DNA of 32,387 nucleotides from Opitutus sp. GAS368. GTDB lineage: Bacteria; Verrucomicrobiota; Verrucomicrobiia; Opitutales; UBA953. The stretch spans positions 1 through 32,387 of the forward strand of contig CAMBGQ010000018.1 in assembly GCA_945866215.1 (NCBI GenBank), read 5' to 3'. The notes below the pieces were generated by a model, which worked only from the letters and a program-made list of their open reading frames with translations, was not told where the DNA came from and did not search any database. How positions within the stretch are numbered: the stretch's first letter is position 1; each line of letters begins with the position of its first letter. Both the position numbers and the translations under genes were made by a program. Shown here piece after piece: positions 29,249 to 32,387 of this stretch.

Positions 29249-30664
29249 TCAGGCGAAAGCCTGGGCGAACTTCTTGATAATACCGCCGAAGGCGCCGTTG
29301 GAGAAGAAGATGACGCAGCGCGGGGATTTATCCGCCTTCACCAGCGCGGTGAGTTCGGCGAGCAGCGCGTCGCTGGAAGCGGGCGCGAAACCCTTCTTAC
29401 CAGCGGCCGTGATCGCGGCGGCCACGCCAGCGCTGTCGAAGCGTTCCTCGCCGAGCTTCTCGCCGCGATGGGGCGGAGCGAGGAAGACCTCGTCGGCCTT
29501 CAGGAGCGCCGCGCGGAAACCGTCCTGCATCACCTTGCGGGCAGCGGTGCTGCTACGTGGTTCGAAACAGGCGACGAGCCGATGGTGCGGGTAGCGGGCG
29601 CGGAGGGATTCCAAGGTCAGGTCGAGTGCGGTCGGGTGATGGCCGAAATCCTCGATCACGGTCAAGTCGGGACGGTCGACGAGCACCTGCTGGCGGCGCT
29701 GTACGCCTTGGAACGTATTGAGTGCGTTGAGCTTCAGCTTCGTCGGATCCTTGGCATCGATCAACAAGCCGGCGGAGACCGCGGCCATCGCCGCATTGCG
29801 CGCGTTGTAGAGCCCTGGCAGGGCCCACTTCACCCTGCCCCACTCCTTGCCCTTCCACCGCAGCGTGAAAGATGCGCCCGCCGCGGATTCCTGGAAATCG
29901 GTGATGACCGCATCGTTGCTGGCGCCGGTGCCCACGCGGATGACCGGGGCCCAAGCGACGTTCTTCACCAACCCGAGAACGTTGGCGTCGTCGCCGTTCG
30001 CGACAATCGCGCCATCGCGCGGAACGATGCGAATCACGTGGGCGAACGTCCGCAACACGTCATCGAGGTCGCGGAAGATGTCGGCGTGGTCGAACTCGCA
30101 GTTATTGACCGTGAGGATTCGGGGGAGGTATTGGATGAACTTGCTCCGCTTATCGAAGAACGCCGTATCGTATTCGTCGCCCTCGATGACGAAGGGCCCG
30201 CCCTGCTTGCCTGGGTGCGAAGAGTCCGGCAAGTCGCGCGGGACGCCGCCCACGAGCCAACCCGGGTCCGCGCCGTTGGCCTTAAGCAGCACCGCAGCCA
30301 TGCAGGTCGTGGTGGTCTTTCCATGGGTGCCGGACACGACGAGGTTACGGCGTTCGTTTAACAGACGCGTGCGCAGGAGTTCCGGGAGAGAGACGTAAGG
30401 CTGGGTGCGCACTTCGAGGAGCCACTCCACTTCGGGATGACCACGGGAGGCGACGTTGCCGACGACGACCAGATCTGGCTTCAGCTGGGCGAGACGTTCG
30501 GCGGACCAGCCTTCGAGGATATCGACCCCGGCGCCACGGAGGTGGTCGGACATCGGCGGGTAGATGCCCGTGTCGGAGCCCATGACCTCATGACCCAAGG
30601 CGCGCATCAGCAAGGCGGCGTTACCCATCGCCGTGCCGCAGATGCCCATGAAGTAAATGCGCAT
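29249..30664 (-). CDS. mpl: UDP-N-acetylmuramate:L-alanyl-gamma-D-glutamyl-meso-diaminopimelate ligase Mpl
   Basis: This 471-residue Mur ligase starts MRIYFMGICGTAMGNAALLMRALGH by pattern, with the G-x-C-G-T-A-M motif typical of Mpl. The ATP P-loop is SGTHGKTTTT (111-120). VIEGDEYDTAFFDKRSKF and NNCEFDHADIF are the Mpl-specific middle-domain motifs that separate it from MurC. The C-terminal domain has VIEDFGHHPTALDLTLESLR and FEPRSSTAARKV. Mpl reattaches recycled murein tripeptide to UDP-MurNAc, a step typical of Gram-negative murein recycling, which implies a DAP-type peptidoglycan. A short hairpin with T tract lies just before its ATG. The stop is one base from ribF. Confidence 0.95.
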   Translation of the reverse strand: MRIYFMGICGTAMGNAALLMRALGHEVMGSDTGIYPPMSDHLRGAGVDILEGWSAERLAQLKPDLVVVGNVASRGHPEVEWLLEVRTQPYVSLPELLRTRLLNERRNLVVSGTHGKTTTTCMAAVLLKANGADPGWLVGGVPRDLPDSSHPGKQGGPFVIEGDEYDTAFFDKRSKFIQYLPRILTVNNCEFDHADIFRDLDDVLRTFAHVIRIVPRDGAIVANGDDANVLGLVKNVAWAPVIRVGTGASNDAVITDFQESAAGASFTLRWKGKEWGRVKWALPGLYNARNAAMAAVSAGLLIDAKDPTKLKLNALNTFQGVQRRQQVLVDRPDLTVIEDFGHHPTALDLTLESLRARYPHHRLVACFEPRSSTAARKVMQDGFRAALLKADEVFLAPPHRGEKLGEERFDSAGVAAAITAAGKKGFAPASSDALLAELTALVKADKSPRCVIFFSNGAFGGIIKKFAQAFA

Positions 30665-30672
30665 GGGGCAGA

Positions 30673-30690
30673 TAAAAGCCCTCAGAGGGC
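30673..30690 (-). terminator. Short terminator-like hairpin directly before mpl
   Basis: On the minus strand GCCCT, loop CTG, AGGGC, then TTTTAT. It ends about 10 bases before the mpl start. It may end the upstream hpf transcript or attenuate mpl. The five-pair stem and short T tract make this tentative. Confidence 0.35.
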
Positions 30691-30733
30691 CGAGGGCGAG
30701 AAACTTAGGCGGCGGCGGCCCGCCCCAACCGGA

Positions 30734-30765
30734 GGACCCCGGTCACCTTGCGGCGGCCGGGGTCC
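30734..30765. repeat. Perfect 9-bp inverted repeat in the hpf-mpl spacer
   Basis: GGACCCCGG (30734-30742) pairs with CCGGGGTCC (30757-30765) around a 14-base loop. No T tract follows on either strand. It could be a processed RNA structure in the hpf 3' region or a protein-binding palindrome. Its function cannot be read from the sequence. Confidence 0.55.
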
Positions 30766-30791
30766 GGTACCTACCTTTGACTGTGCTAGCT

Positions 30792-30920
30792 TGGCTTTCG
30801 TTGTCTGTTATCTGGCTGACCGTCCGTTATCTTCGCTGTCTGACTGGCTTTCCGTCTGTTTTCACCGACTTCCGAGCCATCCTGACTTCGACTTTCACCG
30901 ACTGAGCCGTCCTCACCGAC
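30792..30920. repeat. Cluster of short imperfect direct repeats in the hpf-mpl spacer
   Basis: Pyrimidine-rich on the plus strand and non-coding. TCACCGAC occurs at 30862, 30895 and 30913. GTTATCT occurs at 30807 and 30826. TGGCTTTC occurs at 30792 and 30845. A longer pair, TTTCACCGACT..AGCC.TCCT, spans the first two TCACCGAC copies about 33 bases apart. The 280-base gap between mpl and hpf holds this cluster, the palindrome above, the short mpl-proximal hairpin and no gene that I can support. Confidence 0.6.
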
Positions 30921-30944
30921 AACCGGCCGGCACCGCACCGTCCC

Positions 30945-31304
30945 TTACGCCGCGCGTCCCAGCTCTCCTAGGTCCGTCGGATGCGGATGATTCCTTTTCT
31001 CCTTTTCCAGGCGATGGCGGCGGCGAAGCTGGCGGTCGACCTTATCGACCAAAATATCAATGGATTTATAGAGATCGTCCGACTCCTCCCGGACGACGAT
31101 GTCCGGTCCAGGAATCTCCAGCCTGATCTGAGCCCCGAATTCGCGACGATGGTCGCTGCAGCGGGTGTGGACGAGTTCGACATGCACGCGGATAATCCGC
31201 GGGTTGTGGCGCAGCAGTCTTTCGACCTTGGCGCGCACCGTTTCCTTGAGGGCGTCGGTGAGGTCCAGATGGACCCCGGACACGACGATCGGAGCACTTG
31301 TCAT
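30945..31304 (-). CDS. hpf: Ribosome hibernation-promoting factor, short HPF/YfiA type
   Basis: The protein has 119 residues from the ATG at 31304; the frame is open further upstream, but that part crosses the start of the divergent SDR gene. HPF/YfiA proteins bind between the 30S head and body and silence ribosomes in stationary phase. The fold pattern is beta-alpha-beta-beta-beta-alpha: IVVSGVHLDLTDALKETVRAKVERLLRH, then RVHVELVHTR, EFGAQIRLEIPGPDIVVREES and DDLYKSIDILVDKVDRQLRRR. The long C-terminal dimerisation domain of long HPF is absent; a basic tail (HRLEKEKRNHPHP) replaces it. The leader shows no Shine-Dalgarno site. A 280-base spacer separates it from mpl. Confidence 0.9.
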   Translation of the reverse strand: MTSAPIVVSGVHLDLTDALKETVRAKVERLLRHNPRIIRVHVELVHTRCSDHRREFGAQIRLEIPGPDIVVREESDDLYKSIDILVDKVDRQLRRRHRLEKEKRNHPHPTDLGELGRAA

Positions 31305-31344
31305 GTGTGTTGTGTTTTTGGAGGTGACGTGAGACTCTGCGCCC

Positions 31345-32163
31345 ATGTCAAAGAACAAGACCGTCGATGATTTCTTCAGGAGTTTTTCTGTGGTCATCAT
31401 ATCAGGGGCTTCTTCCGGGATCGGACGCGCGATACTCACGCGTATTGAGGATTCTGGGACTAAGGCCGCGGTGTTCAACCTTTCCCGCACGACGCCCGAA
31501 GGGGTCCCGAATACCCTTAACTTCACTCACCTATGCTGCGACCTGTCGCAAGCGGCTGACATCGCGGCGGTTGTCTCCGAATTACGGAAACTAATGCCCC
31601 GAGAAGGCAGGATGCTACTGATTAATAACGGCGGCTTCGGGGCCTACGGCGAGTTTCCCGCGCCCGGGATCGACCACACCTTAAAGATGATCGACGTCAA
31701 TGTGCGCGCGCCAGTCGAACTCACGGGCCGGCTGTGGGACGAACTGAAAGCGCGCGGCGGCATGGTGGCCACCGTTGCATCGCTCGCGGGTTTCCAGCCC
31801 ACGCCGTTGATGACGACCTATGCCGCGACGAAATCCTTCATGCTCGATTGGAGTGTCGCGCTCGATGCCGAAGCGAAGCGACACGGCATCCGCTGCGTGG
31901 CAATCTGCCCCGGCCCGGTCTCGACGAACTTTTCCAAGGCCGCCGGCTTCGCGAGTTCGACCGGCCTCGGCGGTCAAACCTCAGAAGAATGTGCGGACGA
32001 AGCGGTGCGAGGCATGGCGGCTCATCGCCCAGTCGTGGTCACAGGCTGGAAACATAAGATCCTGGCCGTCTTCTCGGCCCGCTTACCTAAGCCTTGGGCA
32101 GCCGCGATCGGCCTGCGCATGATCCAACGCCTCCGCCTCGATCGCTTCGTCAAGAAGGCCTAG
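31345..32163 (+). CDS. Short-chain dehydrogenase/reductase (SDR)
   Basis: This 272-residue Rossmann-fold oxidoreductase has the cofactor loop SGASSGIG (20-27) and the NNGG motif (94-97), where classical SDRs have NNAG. Catalytic Ser146, Tyr159 and Lys163 (YAATK) follow. PGPVSTNF comes after the active site. It belongs to the classical family with a C-terminal basic and hydrophobic tail (KHKILAVFSARLPKPWAAAIGLRMIQRLRL) that could be membrane-associated, as in DltE/YqjQ-like SDRs. The substrate cannot be told. It is divergent from hpf across 40 bases. A GGAGGTGA at 31320-31327 is 17 bases from the ATG, too far for an ordinary ribosome site. The stop is two bases from the recN stop. Confidence 0.9.
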   Translation: MSKNKTVDDFFRSFSVVIISGASSGIGRAILTRIEDSGTKAAVFNLSRTTPEGVPNTLNFTHLCCDLSQAADIAAVVSELRKLMPREGRMLLINNGGFGAYGEFPAPGIDHTLKMIDVNVRAPVELTGRLWDELKARGGMVATVASLAGFQPTPLMTTYAATKSFMLDWSVALDAEAKRHGIRCVAICPGPVSTNFSKAAGFASSTGLGGQTSEECADEAVRGMAAHRPVVVTGWKHKILAVFSARLPKPWAAAIGLRMIQRLRLDRFVKKA

Positions 32164-32165
32164 GC

Positions 32166-32387
32166 TTACTTCGCGCCGTCGAGCAGTTCGCGGGCGTGGG
32201 AGAGTGCGACCTTGCTGGCGCGATCGCCGAGCATACGGGCGAGCTCGGACTCGCGGTCCTTGCGCTTACCATGGACAGGGGCGATTTCGACCGTCGTCGA
32301 CTTGTCATCCTGCGTCTTCGTCACGACGAGATGGGCATGGCCGAGCGCGGCGACCTGCGGGAGGTGCGTCACGCAGAAGACCTGGTG
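32166..32387 (-). CDS. recN: DNA repair protein RecN, C-terminal part
   Basis: This frame enters from the right edge and reads HQVFCVTHLPQVAALGHAHL onward, ending ELARMLGDRASKVALSHARELLDGAK, about 73 residues. The CVTHLPQVAA.GHAH segment and the ESELARMLGG-like tail are the closing part of the RecN ATPase head (the H-loop region). RecN is an SMC-like protein that acts early in double-strand-break repair with RecA. The Walker A, coiled coil and signature lie outside the window. The stop is two bases from the convergent SDR stop. Confidence 0.93.
   Translation of the reverse strand, partial: HQVFCVTHLPQVAALGHAHLVVTKTQDDKSTTVEIAPVHGKRKDRESELARMLGDRASKVALSHARELLDGAK

Noticed and set aside
29087-30361. 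A 424-codon plus-strand open frame opposite mpl
   Set aside because: It overlaps the 3' part of ribF in another frame and runs antisense to mpl, with no coding signature.
31320-31327. GGAGGTGA as the ribosome site of the SDR gene
   Set aside because: It lies 17 bases from the ATG, and nearer GTG codons run into stops or are out of frame. It may be chance.

Overview
The window is a GC-rich, gene-dense stretch of bacterial chromosome. Gene content suggests a Gram-negative member of the PVC group, most likely Verrucomicrobiota (perhaps Opitutae). The evidence is an Mpl murein-peptide ligase, a SurA-like periplasmic chaperone and secreted FAD-oxidoreductase and beta-propeller proteins of a kind common in that phylum, together with McsA, McsB and ClpC, which are better known from Firmicutes. 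This placement is inferred from gene content, not from a 16S gene. I see no prophage, insertion sequence, CRISPR array or integron; it reads as core chromosome.

Layout. 1-1135 (+): the C-terminal part of a ParA/Soj ATPase, overlapped by a DUF1826-like gene. 1137-2192 (-): a secreted NHL-type propeller. 2310-9418 (+): a Sel1-repeat protein, a small conserved protein, mfd, a SurA-like PPIase and malQ, the last three nearly fused by start/stop overlaps. 9408-11084 (-): ettA. 11270-15330 (+): nusA-infB-rbfA, behind a leader that contains a strong intrinsic terminator. 15327-16885 (-): mcsA-mcsB. 16983-18516 (+): a ketoacyl synthase plus acyl carrier protein, closed by a terminator. 18611-19624 (+): a secreted protein of unknown function. 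19687-19762 (-): tRNA-Ala(GGC). 19874-20904 (+): an RNase D-like exonuclease and a thioredoxin-like ferredoxin. 20891-26478 (-): clpC, a DUF423 protein, an unknown 134-residue protein, glutathione peroxidase and a secreted FAD oxidoreductase. 26634-29247 (+): nrnA-truB-ribF. 29249-31304 (-): hpf and mpl, separated by an odd repeat-bearing spacer. 31345-32163 (+): a short-chain dehydrogenase. 32166-32387 (-): the C-terminal end of recN.

Function. Much of the window serves translation and RNA: nusA, infB, rbfA, truB, nrnA, ettA, hpf and tRNA-Ala. A second theme is protein quality control and stress: McsA/McsB arginine kinase with ClpC, SurA, glutathione peroxidase, Mfd and RecN. The key phosphoarginine residues known from Bacillus appear to be kept in both McsB and ClpC, so an arginine-phosphorylation degradation route is plausible here.

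Organisation. The usual nusA-infB-rbfA-nrnA-truB-ribF order is present but split by about 11 kb. Convergent protein-gene pairs abut or overlap by a few bases, leaving no room for intergenic terminators. Yet terminator-like hairpins lie in the leaders of nusA, clpC and mpl. Most start codons lack a Shine-Dalgarno sequence; the clear exceptions are mcsA and the ketoacyl synthase, which face each other across one short spacer.
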